From the NCBI GenBank assembly GCA_023387085.1, contig JAEWIL010000118.1, positions 1 through 15,785 on the forward strand: DNA of 15,785 nucleotides, given 5' to 3'. Positions 6,924-14,623 of the stretch are shown piece by piece. Below the pieces are notes generated by a model. The model made no database searches, was not told the DNA's origin, and was given only the letters and a program-made list of their open reading frames with translations. Each line of letters opens with the position of its first letter. Positions within the stretch are counted from its first letter, which is position 1. This DNA comes from Pseudomonadota bacterium. GTDB taxonomy: Bacteria; Pseudomonadota; Alphaproteobacteria; Sphingomonadales; Sphingomonadaceae. The translations under genes and the position numbers were made by a program.

Positions 6924-7661
6924 ATGAAGTTGTCGCGGAAGATTATTGTTGGAGGCTTGCTCGCGAGTGTCGCGGCCTGTGCGCCTAAACCGGCACCCCC
7001 TCCGCCTCCCCCGCCTCCGCCGGTCACCATCGTGATTCCGCCGCGGCCGCTGCCGCCAGGCAACGCATCGCTGACGCAGATCCTGCCAGGACGCGGAATC
7101 GACGGGCGTTTCGTCACCGCAAACAGTGCAGTTTCCGGCGACCGCGCCTTCTGGCAACTCAAGATCGCTCTCAATGTCGCGGCGATAGGTTGTCGCGGAA
7201 CCGAAGAGGCGACGCTCGTGTCCGCCTATAACAATATCATCAAGACGCATGCCAAGGTCATCAAGGCCACCGAAAAGACGGTCATCGCCGACCTAGCCAA
7301 GGCGAACAAGACAAACGGGATCAAGGAACGCGACCGGCTGTCGACCCAGTTGTTCAACTATTTCGCGCAGCCTCCGGCGCAGCGTGCCTTCTGCACGCGC
7401 GCCAACGAGGTCGCCCAGCTCATATCCTCGACGCCGTCGCCGCAGGTCGTCGAACAATCCCCGGCACAGCTCGCGCGCCTGGACCAACCTTTCCTCGATT
7501 TCTACGAGGCCTATGCCCAATATCAGCTCGACGTCGCGGCATGGGACGCCAAATATGCGCCGGCGCCGGCAATCATGACCGCGCCGTCGACCGCCTACGG
7601 GCCGGAAACGCCGGCTGCGGTGCCCGCGTCGACACCGCCGGTCTCTAACCCGGGCGCCTGA
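6924..7661 (+). CDS. Proline-rich lipoprotein of unknown function
   Basis: This 245-residue predicted lipoprotein has a short basic N-terminus (MKLSRK), a hydrophobic stretch and a lipobox VAAC, which puts the lipidated cysteine at residue 19. A run of nine prolines follows (PAPPPPPPPPPV), a flexible tether that could reach away from the membrane. The middle (about 75-190) is mostly helical with two cysteines (IGCRG, AFCTR) that could form a disulfide in the periplasm; the C-terminus is again Pro/Ala-rich. The ATG at 6924 has GGGGAG eight bases upstream; a GTG/ATG start further upstream would spoil the signal peptide. It probably shares a transcript with the flavoprotein gene 33 bases before it. 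I do not recognise a named family; similar unnamed proteins occur in sphingomonads. Confidence 0.82.
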   Translation: MKLSRKIIVGGLLASVAACAPKPAPPPPPPPPPVTIVIPPRPLPPGNASLTQILPGRGIDGRFVTANSAVSGDRAFWQLKIALNVAAIGCRGTEEATLVSAYNNIIKTHAKVIKATEKTVIADLAKANKTNGIKERDRLSTQLFNYFAQPPAQRAFCTRANEVAQLISSTPSPQVVEQSPAQLARLDQPFLDFYEAYAQYQLDVAAWDAKYAPAPAIMTAPSTAYGPETPAAVPASTPPVSNPGA

Positions 7662-7688
7662 ACCCGACAGGAAATTTCGCGCACGCCC

Positions 7689-7717
7689 TTGGCGGCAAGC
7701 CCCGGCATCTGTTAGCA
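7689..7717 (+). promoter_or_regulatory. Candidate ptsP promoter, nearly leaderless
   Basis: TTGGCG (7689-7694), a 17-base spacer and TTAGCA (7712-7717) resemble the alphaproteobacterial housekeeping consensus. The -10 element ends only ten bases before the ptsP ATG, so the transcript would begin within a few bases of the start codon. No usual Shine-Dalgarno sequence is present, only GGGCGGG. Confidence 0.42.
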
Positions 7718-7727
7718 CGGGCGGGAC

Positions 7728-10025
7728 ATGACGAATGCCCCGCCCCCGCCGACGACCGCAGCCCAATCGGCGCGCACGATCCTGACCCGGCTACACGAGG
7801 TGATGGCCGCGCGCACCAATGCGCAGAGCAAACTCAACCAGGTTGTCGGGATCATCGGCGAATGCCTCCATAGCGAGGTCTGCTCGATCTATCTGCTGCG
7901 CGACGGCACGCTCGAACTCTATGCCACTCGTGGGCTCAAGCAGGAAGCGGTCCATGTCACGCGACTTGCGCTCGGCGAAGGTCTGGTCGGCACGATCGCT
8001 GAACAGATCGAGACGCTGAACCTCGACGAAGCGGCAGCGCACCCCGACTTTTCCTATCGGCCCGAAACCGGTGAGGAATTGTTCCACAGCTTTGCCGGTG
8101 TCCCGATCATTCGCCGCGAACAAGCGGTTGGTGTGCTCTGCGTCCAACACGCAGACCCGCGCCGGTATGAAGAGATCGAGATCGAAACGCTTCAGACCGT
8201 CGCGATGGTGCTGTCGGAACTGATTTCCAATGCCGAACTCATCGACACCACGGCGCGGATCGACGCTGCGGCGGCCGACCAATCGGCACAGCGACTGACC
8301 GGGCAAAAACTGGTCGACGGCATGGGCGCCGGCATCGCGGTCTTCCACCAGCCGCGTGTCACCATCGAGCATACCGTCGCCGACGATATCGAGGCCGAGC
8401 GCCACCGCGTCTATGCTGCGTTCGACAAGATGCGCGAGCAGATCGACCGCATGACGAGCCAAGCCGAGTTCGGCATCGGCGGCGAACAGGAAGAGGTTCT
8501 CGAGACCTACAAGATGTTCGCCTATGACGAAGGCTGGTCGCGCCGGATCAACGAGGCGATTGACAGCGGCCTGACCGCTGAGGCGGCAATCGAACGTGTT
8601 CAGCAGCGTACTCGCATGCGAATGCGCCAGATCGACGACGCATTGCTGCGCGACCGCATGCACGACCTCGAGGATTTGTCGAACCGGCTGATCCGCATCG
8701 TGTCGGGGCAGATGGGCACCGCGGCGCAGATGGGCCTGAGGCAGGATTCGATCCTGATCGCTCGCAATCTGGGGCCCGCCGAACTGCTCGAATATGATCG
8801 CCGCCGCCTGAAGGGCGTCGTGCTGGAAGAAGGGTCGCTGACCGCGCACGTCATCATCGTCGCGCGTGCGATGGGCGTCCCCGTGATCGGCCGCGTCCGC
8901 GACGTGCGCACGTCCATCCGCGAAGGCGACCTGCTGCTCCTCGACGCCAGTGCGGGGACGCTGCAAGTCCGCCCGACACAGGCGGTGCAGGACGCGTTCG
9001 ATGCCAAGCTGGAGATCTCGCAAAAGCGCCGCGCAGGCTTGGCCGCGCTCCGCGACCTGCCCGCCGTCACCAAGGACGGCGTTCCGATAGAGCTGATGAT
9101 CAACGCCGGGCTGCGGGAGGATATCGCGGCGCTCGACCTGACGGGCGCCAGCGGCATCGGGCTGTTTCGCACCGAATTCCAGTTCCTCGTCTCGGCAACC
9201 TTGCCGCAGCGCGAGCGCCAGCAGCGACTCTATCGTGACGTTCTCGACGCGGCGGGGGACCGGCCCGTCATCTTTCGGACGGTCGACATCGGCGGTGACA
9301 AATCGCTGCCCTACATGAATGTCGACGAGAATTCACTGGAAGAGAATCCCGCAATGGGCTGGCGGGCGCTGCGCCTTGCGCTCGAGCGCGAAGGGCTGCT
9401 CAAAATCCAGGCCCGGGCACTGATGGAGGCCGCGGCGGGCCGGACGCTCAACGTGATGTTTCCGATGGTATCGGAGCCTTGGGAGTATGAAGCGGCGCGC
9501 GAATTGTTCGTGAAGCAGCGCGCCTGGCTCGCCAATCATAACAAGAAGCTGCCGGTTGCGATTCGCTATGGTGCGATGCTTGAGGTTCCGGGGTTGATCG
9601 AAACGCTCGATCTGATGCTGCCACACCTCGATTTCCTGTCGGTCGGCACCAACGACCTCACCCAGTTCCTGTTCGCCGCCGACCGCGCGCATCCCAGGCT
9701 GGCAGAGCGTTACGACTGGCTGTCGCCGATCGTCATGCGTTATCTGGCGCGGGTCGTGAAAACGGTCGCGGGATCGAGGGTTGCGCTCGGCGTCTGCGGC
9801 GAAATGGGCGGCCGGCCGCTCGAAGCCATGGCGCTGCTCGGCCTCGGGATCGAACGTCTGTCGATCACCCCCGCAGGCGTCGGACCGGTCAAGGCGATGA
9901 TCCGCTCGCTCGACCTCGGGGCGCTCCGCGCCGACATGCCGGGCATCCTAGCCCAGCCGGCGGCGAACCCGCGCGGGCAGTATCGCGACTGGGCGATGGC
10001 GCACGCGGTGGACCTGGGCGACTAA
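7728..10025 (+). CDS. ptsP: PEP-protein phosphotransferase PtsP (EI-Ntr)
   Basis: PtsP is the first enzyme of the nitrogen phosphotransferase system. It autophosphorylates from phosphoenolpyruvate and passes the phosphate to NPr and then to EIIA-Ntr, a regulator of potassium, nitrogen and stress responses. The 765 residues comprise an N-terminal GAF sensor domain (about 20-170, which binds glutamine or 2-oxoglutarate in studied homologues), the NPr-binding helical region (about 225-330), the swivelling phosphohistidine domain with H374 (SLTAHVIIVAR), and the PEP-binding barrel. Barrel residues visible are R481 (GLFRTEF), the GTNDLTQF loop and catalytic C690 (GVCGEMGG). Length and motifs are intact, so it should be active. 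NPr and EIIA-Ntr genes are not in the window, and the usual lysC neighbour of many alphaproteobacteria is absent. The ATG at 7728 gives the expected N-terminus. Confidence 0.96.
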   Translation: MTNAPPPPTTAAQSARTILTRLHEVMAARTNAQSKLNQVVGIIGECLHSEVCSIYLLRDGTLELYATRGLKQEAVHVTRLALGEGLVGTIAEQIETLNLDEAAAHPDFSYRPETGEELFHSFAGVPIIRREQAVGVLCVQHADPRRYEEIEIETLQTVAMVLSELISNAELIDTTARIDAAAADQSAQRLTGQKLVDGMGAGIAVFHQPRVTIEHTVADDIEAERHRVYAAFDKMREQIDRMTSQAEFGIGGEQEEVLETYKMFAYDEGWSRRINEAIDSGLTAEAAIERVQQRTRMRMRQIDDALLRDRMHDLEDLSNRLIRIVSGQMGTAAQMGLRQDSILIARNLGPAELLEYDRRRLKGVVLEEGSLTAHVIIVARAMGVPVIGRVRDVRTSIREGDLLLLDASAGTLQVRPTQAVQDAFDAKLEISQKRRAGLAALRDLPAVTKDGVPIELMINAGLREDIAALDLTGASGIGLFRTEFQFLVSATLPQRERQQRLYRDVLDAAGDRPVIFRTVDIGGDKSLPYMNVDENSLEENPAMGWRALRLALEREGLLKIQARALMEAAAGRTLNVMFPMVSEPWEYEAARELFVKQRAWLANHNKKLPVAIRYGAMLEVPGLIETLDLMLPHLDFLSVGTNDLTQFLFAADRAHPRLAERYDWLSPIVMRYLARVVKTVAGSRVALGVCGEMGGRPLEAMALLGLGIERLSITPAGVGPVKAMIRSLDLGALRADMPGILAQPAANPRGQYRDWAMAHAVDLGD

Positions 10026-10050
10026 GCGGCGCCGCCGGTCCGTTCCTATC

Positions 10051-11016
10051 TCAGGCAGCGGCGGGAGCAGCTACCGCCGGTGCGGCCATAGAATCGTTCC
10101 GATGCGGCTTTTCAACGATCCGCTCCGCAAGCCACGCGCACCCCCACGCCAGCGCCATGCCGACAGGAACATCGATGATATAGTGCCAGCGGCTCGCGAC
10201 TGAAGTGACGATGATAAACAGCAGGAGGATCGAATAGAGCGGAACCAGTACGCGGCCGTAGCGCCATGCGAAGAGGAAGAAGAGAAAGGCCCCCGCCGCG
10301 TGAAGCGACGGCATTGCAGCCAGCCCCACAGTGAAGTTGACACCGCCGTGCTGCGCAATCCAGCGCGGCCCTTGAGCCAGCGAAAATTGATAGAATTGCA
10401 TCATCGATTGCTGACCATCGGTGATGGTCGGATCGACCCCCTTTTCGTAAATGAAGGGTCCGATCGCGGGTGCGACCAGATAGGCGAGGCCGCCGAGGGT
10501 CTGAAGCAGGAGCAAGGAAACGACGAGCGTACGGAAGTGGTCGGGCGTCTTGATCGCGTGGTAAAGGAAGCTCACGTAAAAGAGCCCGATGAAGCCGAGC
10601 ATGTAAAAATTGGATTCATAAGAGATGAACCCGAACAGATGCTCGCGAAGATAGATGCAGGCATCGACCAGCGGTCGGAACGCATTGTCGATCGCCCAGT
10701 AGACCCCGTCATAGGTCTGTCCGTTGATATGGGGGATCCAGAGCTTGAGATGAAAATGGGCGAATAACACGGCGATATAGCATGGCAATGCAATGAGAAA
10801 GCTTGCGGCAACGTCGCGCTTGCCGGCGACCATCGTAATCAAGCCGAGTATGGCAATACCGATCAACGGGTAGATATAATGTATGCCGACGAACGCGGCG
10901 CGCTCCCCTGACGGAATCACGATCGGGAGCGAAAATAGCAACGCGAACGCGAACATGATTGCGAGCGAAGCCCCCGCAATCCAGATTTCTGGCATACTCC
11001 GCAAACCCATCCGCAT
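10051..11016 (-). CDS. PAP2/Aur1-like integral-membrane phosphatase or lipid phosphotransferase
   Basis: This 321-residue polytopic membrane protein has about six to seven hydrophobic segments. It carries the PAP2 superfamily core: PSLH (236-239, motif C2) and SRWHYIID (about 275-282, motif C3, with the nucleophile-assisting H278 and D282). The first PAP2 motif (K-x6-RP) is not visible, as in the Aur1/inositolphosphotransferase-like branch (PAP2_3). Related enzymes dephosphorylate lipid phosphates or transfer a phospho-headgroup onto ceramide. Sphingomonads make glycosphingolipids, so a ceramide-related role is possible but unproven. The C-terminus is an Ala/Pro tail. ATG 11016 follows GGGTGA at fair spacing; GTG 11022 or ATG 11010 are alternatives. 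It converges with ptsP, with 25 bases between the stops. Confidence 0.85.
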   Translation of the reverse strand: MRMGLRSMPEIWIAGASLAIMFAFALLFSLPIVIPSGERAAFVGIHYIYPLIGIAILGLITMVAGKRDVAASFLIALPCYIAVLFAHFHLKLWIPHINGQTYDGVYWAIDNAFRPLVDACIYLREHLFGFISYESNFYMLGFIGLFYVSFLYHAIKTPDHFRTLVVSLLLLQTLGGLAYLVAPAIGPFIYEKGVDPTITDGQQSMMQFYQFSLAQGPRWIAQHGGVNFTVGLAAMPSLHAAGAFLFFLFAWRYGRVLVPLYSILLLFIIVTSVASRWHYIIDVPVGMALAWGCAWLAERIVEKPHRNDSMAAPAVAAPAAA

Positions 11017-11137
11017 CGTCACTCACCCGTTCGCAGGAGATAGTCCGCGCCATGTCAGATCGACCGCCACGCGCCCCTACCGCAGAGGGGTGCCAGATCA
11101 GGGTTAACAGCGGGATAATTTCCAGCGCTTCGACCGC

Positions 11138-11165
11138 TTGCCCTTTCATTAGTTCATGATATGTT
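11138..11165 (+). promoter_or_regulatory. Candidate promoter of the GFA-family gene
   Basis: TTGCCC (11138-11143), a 16-base spacer and TATGTT (11160-11165) lie about 22 bases before the start codon of the GFA gene. They sit in a locally AT-rich stretch between two divergent genes. The match is moderate and by eye. Confidence 0.4.
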
Positions 11166-11186
11166 CTACACGACAAGGAGGATGCC

Positions 11187-11597
11187 ATGACCCCGTCCCG
11201 TGCCAGCGGCCAATGCCATTGCGGCGCCATTCGCTATTCGATGCCGACCGCGGTCGAGCACCACGCGCTCTGCCATTGCCAAGACTGCCGCCGTCACGCC
11301 GGCGCGCCGATGGTCGGTTGGGCGCTGGTCGGCCAGGCCGATCTCGAAATCTCCGGTACCCCGAAAATCTATGCGTCGTCCGAGCATGGCCGGCGTCATT
11401 TCTGCGGGGACTGCGGGACCGGGCTCTTCTATACCAACGAAGCGATCTTTCCCGGGCAGGTCGACGTCCAGTCGGCAACACTCGACGACCCCGACCTGAT
11501 TCCGGCGGGCGCGCAGATCCAGATCGCCGAGCGGATCGGCTGGATGGAAAAGTTGGACGAAATGCCGCTGTTCAGCCGCTATCCCGGGATGGACTAG
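11187..11597 (+). CDS. GFA-family zinc protein
   Basis: This 136-residue protein belongs to the GFA family (glutathione-dependent formaldehyde-activating enzyme/CENP-V fold). Zinc-binding cysteines are visible in the order CHC (C10, C12), CHCQDC (C29, C31, C34) and CGDC (C73, C76), matching the family pattern. Gfa was proposed to speed formation of S-hydroxymethylglutathione, but most members have unknown substrates, and no formaldehyde-oxidising genes are nearby. The ATG at 11187 is preceded by AAGGAGG (11175-11181), the best ribosome-binding site in the window, so strong translation is likely. The gene stands alone with its own promoter and converges on the yjbR-like gene. Confidence 0.92.
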   Translation: MTPSRASGQCHCGAIRYSMPTAVEHHALCHCQDCRRHAGAPMVGWALVGQADLEISGTPKIYASSEHGRRHFCGDCGTGLFYTNEAIFPGQVDVQSATLDDPDLIPAGAQIQIAERIGWMEKLDEMPLFSRYPGMD

Positions 11598-11605
11598 GCC
11601 AAGAC

Positions 11606-11630
11606 CCGGCCCTCGTGACGTCAGGGCCGG
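11606..11630. terminator. Convergent hairpin overlapping a stop codon
   Basis: CCGGCCCT (11606-11613) pairs perfectly with AGGGCCGG (11623-11630) around a 9-base loop; the palindrome TGACGTCA spans 11616-11623. It begins nine bases after the GFA stop, and the minus-strand yjbR-like stop codon (11621-11623) falls inside it. There is no strong T-run on either side, so termination is plausible but not certain. Confidence 0.5.
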
Positions 11631-11977
11631 TCCCCGAAGGATTGCCGCTGCGGCTTTTTCGCCCGGTCCCACCAAGCGCGACGGATCACATCGGCAATGC
11701 GATCGGCATCGGGCGACCCGAAGCGGACGAGCAGCACATGCCAGCCCTGATAGTGCGGCGTCTGCCAGAAAGTGTCGGGATCGGTTTCGAGCAGGATGCC
11801 TTTCTCACCGGGCTTGCACATCACAGCGAAGCTGCCCGCTTCGCGTCCCGGCGCCGCGAGCGCCTTGCCATTAAGCTTGGGACAGGGTGTACCATAGAAA
11901 GGCGCCATTTCGACATCGGGGAGCGCGCAGGCGAAGGCGACGACATCGTCCCAATCGTCGAAGCGCGGACCGGTCAC
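11621..11977 (-). CDS. MmcQ/YjbR family protein
   Basis: This 118-residue protein has the MmcQ/YjbR fold (double-wing DNA-binding-like). The family features are an N-terminal helix with ALPDVEMAPFYGTP, a strand with PKLNGKALA, and C-terminal YQGWHVLLV followed by a helix ending RRAWWDRA. Its molecular role is not established in any family member I know. The start is the GTG at 11977, which overlaps the rarA stop as GTGA and has GGGGAGG upstream. A longer frame to 12016 would reach further into rarA without support. The overlap implies translational coupling to rarA. It is the last gene of the glycosyltransferase-rarA operon. Confidence 0.85.
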   Translation of the reverse strand: MTGPRFDDWDDVVAFACALPDVEMAPFYGTPCPKLNGKALAAPGREAGSFAVMCKPGEKGILLETDPDTFWQTPHYQGWHVLLVRFGSPDADRIADVIRRAWWDRAKKPQRQSFGDRP

Positions 11978-13302
11978 CGTTCGCCACCTCCCCGTTCGCG
12001 GCGACGCTCGTCCCACCAGGCGATGCGTTCGGCGATGCGCTTTTCGAACCCGCGGTCGACGGGACGATAAAGATCGAGGGGCTTCATCGCGTCGGGCCAG
12101 TAATTATCGCCCGAAAACCCCTCGGGCGCATCATGGTCATAGCTATAACCCTCACCGTAACCGAGGTCCTTCATCAGCTTCGTCGGGGCGTTGAGGATGT
12201 TCGCGGGCGGCGCGAGGCTACCCGTTTCGCGCGCAGCGGCCCAAGCGGCCTTCTGTGCGGCATAGGCGGCGTTCGACTTGGGCGCGGTCGCGCAATAGAG
12301 GCACGCCTGCACGATCGCGAGTTCGCCCTCGGGCGAGCCCAGAAATTGGTAGGCATCCTTCGCCGCCAGGCATTGCACGAGCGCCTGCGGGTCGGCCAGA
12401 CCGATATCCTCGCTCGCAAAACGCGTTATGCGGCGCAGGACATAAAGCGGTTCCTCGCCCGCGACGAGCATGCGCGCGAGCCAGTAGAGCGAGGCCTGCG
12501 GGTCCGACCCGCGCATCGCCTTGTGCAGCGCAGAGATCAGATTGTAATGGCCGTCGCGATCCTTGTCGTAGACCGGCATGCGGCGATGGAGAAATTGCGC
12601 GAGTTCGCCCGGATCGAGCGGCCGCTCGATCGTCACCGAAAATAGTGTTTCGACCTGATTGAGCAGGAAGCGCCCGTCGCCGTCGGCGCTGGCGATCAGG
12701 GCGGCGCGGGCGTCGTCGGTGACGGGAAGCGACCTCCCGACCTCGGCCTCCGCGCGCGCGATCAATGTCCCGAGCGCGGCCTCGTCGAGACGGTTCAGCA
12801 CCAGCACCTGCGCGCGGCTGAGCAATGCGGCATTGAGCGCGAAGCTGGGATTTTCAGTCGTTGCGCCGACGAGCACGACCGTACCGCGCTCGACATAGGG
12901 CAGGAATCCGTCCTGCTGCGCGCGATTGAAGCGATGGATCTCGTCGACAAAGAGCAAGGTGCGCTTGCCCGCCGCCGCCATCTTTTCGGCGTCGGCGAAC
13001 GCGGTGCGCAGGTCGGCAACGCCCGAGAAGACCGCCGACAGCGGCGCGAAGCGCATCCCCACGGCCTCGGCGAGCAGCCGCGCGATCGTCGTCTTGCCGG
13101 TGCCGGGTGGCCCCCAAAGGATGATCGAGGACAATTGACCCGCGGCGACCATCCGCCCGATCGCGCCATCGGACCCGGTCAAATGTTCCTGCCCGACGAC
13201 TTCGGCGAGGGTTTTGGGGCGCAACCGCTCGGCCAGCGGCGCGGGACCGGCGGGGGCCGCCGCGACGGGCGTCTCGCCGTCTGCGAAAAGGTCACCCGCC
13301 AT
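11974..13302 (-). CDS. rarA: Replication-associated recombination protein RarA (MgsA)
   Basis: RarA is a clamp-loader-like AAA+ ATPase that acts with SSB at stalled replication forks and DNA ends. The 442 residues show Walker A GPPGTGKT (64-71), Walker B LLFVDEIH (116-123), sensor 1 GATTENPSF (147-155) and an arginine-finger SRA (about 162-164). The C-terminal tetramerisation region contains the family's RMLVAGEEPLYVLRR and LYCATAPKSNA-like stretches. The open frame extends 136 codons upstream, but that part overlaps the preceding gene and reads as low-quality sequence. The ATG at 13302 begins MAGDLF and gives the normal length. It starts two bases after the stop of the glycosyltransferase gene, so the two are co-transcribed and probably translationally coupled. 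Confidence 0.96.
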   Translation of the reverse strand: MAGDLFADGETPVAAAPAGPAPLAERLRPKTLAEVVGQEHLTGSDGAIGRMVAAGQLSSIILWGPPGTGKTTIARLLAEAVGMRFAPLSAVFSGVADLRTAFADAEKMAAAGKRTLLFVDEIHRFNRAQQDGFLPYVERGTVVLVGATTENPSFALNAALLSRAQVLVLNRLDEAALGTLIARAEAEVGRSLPVTDDARAALIASADGDGRFLLNQVETLFSVTIERPLDPGELAQFLHRRMPVYDKDRDGHYNLISALHKAMRGSDPQASLYWLARMLVAGEEPLYVLRRITRFASEDIGLADPQALVQCLAAKDAYQFLGSPEGELAIVQACLYCATAPKSNAAYAAQKAAWAAARETGSLAPPANILNAPTKLMKDLGYGEGYSYDHDAPEGFSGDNYWPDAMKPLDLYRPVDRGFEKRIAERIAWWDERRRERGGGER

Positions 13303-13304
13303 CG

Positions 13305-14459
13305 CTATCGGCGCCGCTGCCTCTGCCGAATCAACCGCAGATAGGTGTTGGCAACCGACTGGTTGATCGCGTCCCACCGATAGGCGCCGCTTTCGGCCAG
13401 CGCGGCCGCGCCGTGCACAGCGCGCAACTGGGGATCGCGGCAATAGCGTTCGAGATCGTCGGCAAAGAGCGTGATTGCCCCTGGTGACACGAGATAGCCG
13501 GTCTGCCCGTGCTTGACGATGCTGGCGCTGCCGGTCGCGCGCGCGGCGACGACAGGCAGACCACAGGCCATGGCCTCCAGCGTGACATTGCCGAAGGTTT
13601 CGGTGACCGACGGATTGAAGAAGATGTCGCACGACGCCAGCGCACGCGCGAGATTCTCGCCGCCCTGAAAGCCGACGAACTTCGCCTGCGGCAGGCGAGA
13701 TTCGAACCACTCGCCAGCTGGGCCCTCCCCGATGACGACGACCTGATGCGCCACTCCGCGCCGCTGAAGCTGGTCGATCGTGTCGGCGAAGACGTCGAGC
13801 CCTTTTTCCATGACCAAGCGGCCGAGGAACGCGATGATGGGAACATCGTCCGCGATTCCCCAGCTTCGCCGCCAGCTCAGGTCGCGGCGGTCCGGATTGA
13901 ACACGTCGCGCTCGACACCACGGGTCCAGATGCCGATGTCATAGTTCATCCGTTGCTGCCGCAGCACCTGGGCAAAGCTTTCCGACGGCGCGATCAGCGC
14001 GTCGCAGCGGCGATAGAGACGGCGCAGCCAAGCGACCACCAACGGCTCGAGAAACGAGAGATTATAATAGCGAAAATAAGTCTCGAAGCGCGTGTGGACG
14101 GAACAGGCGACCGGAATCTTCCGCCGCCGCGCCCATGCGGCAGCCTGTCGCGATACACGGTCGGGGCTGGAGATGTGGAGTATATTCGGCGCGAACTGGG
14201 CAATGTCCTGGCGCACCCGCGACGAGAAATGGAGCGGGATCCGATATTCGGGGCGATTGGGGATCGCCATCGACGGCACGCTGACCAGATCGCCGGTCGG
14301 CTCGAAATCGGGATTGGCGACGGTCGGCGAATAAACGCGCACCGCGGCGCCCTGCGCGAGCAGATAGCCGACGAGGCGGTTGAGCGCCTTGTTCGCGCCA
14401 TCGGTCGTCATATTATAGTTGCCGCTGAACAAGGCGATGCGAAGGTCCGAAACTTCCAT
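13305..14459 (-). CDS. GT4-family glycosyltransferase (MgtA/PimB-like)
   Basis: This 384-residue retaining GT-B glycosyltransferase transfers a sugar from a nucleotide-sugar donor, probably to a lipid or glycan at the cytoplasmic face of the membrane. The N-terminal domain shows FSGNYNMTTDG (11-21) and SVHTRFETYFRYY (120-132). The C-terminal donor site shows GRLVMEKG (213-220, donor-phosphate R214 and K219) and the E-x7-E motif E287-E295 within TETFGNVTLEAMACG. The closest remembered relatives are GDP-mannose-dependent alpha-mannosyltransferases and SqdX-like enzymes, but donor and acceptor cannot be fixed. ATG 14459 is chosen over the in-frame TTG at 14495, which lies inside the presumed promoter. 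It heads the operon with rarA and the yjbR-like gene. Confidence 0.9.
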   Translation of the reverse strand: MEVSDLRIALFSGNYNMTTDGANKALNRLVGYLLAQGAAVRVYSPTVANPDFEPTGDLVSVPSMAIPNRPEYRIPLHFSSRVRQDIAQFAPNILHISSPDRVSRQAAAWARRRKIPVACSVHTRFETYFRYYNLSFLEPLVVAWLRRLYRRCDALIAPSESFAQVLRQQRMNYDIGIWTRGVERDVFNPDRRDLSWRRSWGIADDVPIIAFLGRLVMEKGLDVFADTIDQLQRRGVAHQVVVIGEGPAGEWFESRLPQAKFVGFQGGENLARALASCDIFFNPSVTETFGNVTLEAMACGLPVVAARATGSASIVKHGQTGYLVSPGAITLFADDLERYCRDPQLRAVHGAAALAESGAYRWDAINQSVANTYLRLIRQRQRRR

Positions 14460-14466
14460 CCGGCCT

Positions 14467-14495
14467 TCGCTAGTCCTTTGCCCCGCCAAAGGCAA
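14467..14495 (-). promoter_or_regulatory. Candidate leaderless promoter of the glycosyltransferase operon
   Basis: On the minus strand TTGCCT (14495-14490), a 17-base spacer and TAGCGA (14472-14467) form a sigma-70-like pair. Only seven bases separate the -10 element from the ATG at 14459, so transcription would begin at or next to the start codon. The spacer contains the dyad TTTGGCGGGGCAAA, whose role is unknown. Confidence 0.4.
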
Positions 14496-14531
14496 TCGGC
14501 GCTAGGGAGAAGGCATCAGCACAATGAGCTT

Positions 14532-14616
14532 CGTCATCGCGAGCGGAGCGAAGCGATCCAGGGCGGTTTGTCCCTACTCTGGATTGCCGCGTCGCCTTCG
14601 GCTCTTCGCAATGACG
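14532..14616. repeat. Imperfect palindromic intergenic repeat, 85 bases
   Basis: The left arm begins CGTCATCGCGAGCGGAGCG and reaches GATCCAGGG; the right arm runs from CTCTGGATTGCC to CGCAATGACG, its imperfect reverse complement, with about ten unpaired bases between. The CGTCATTGCGAGC...CTGGATTGC pattern is the familiar dispersed intergenic repeat of sphingomonads and other bacteria. As RNA it would form a long hairpin. It begins eight bases beyond the corC stop codon and precedes the glycosyltransferase promoter, so it may end or protect the corC transcript. No coding sequence is seen in it. Confidence 0.8.
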
Positions 14617-14623
14617 CGATTGG

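Noticed and set aside
11156..12070. A 304-codon plus-strand open frame spanning the GFA gene and the yjbR-like gene
   Set aside because: It is in a different frame from the well-supported GFA gene and antisense to the yjbR-like gene; its product has no domain.
13303..13710. A 136-residue N-terminal extension of RarA
   Set aside because: It overlaps the glycosyltransferase gene in another frame and reads as Arg-rich noise; RarA has its normal length from the ATG at 13302.
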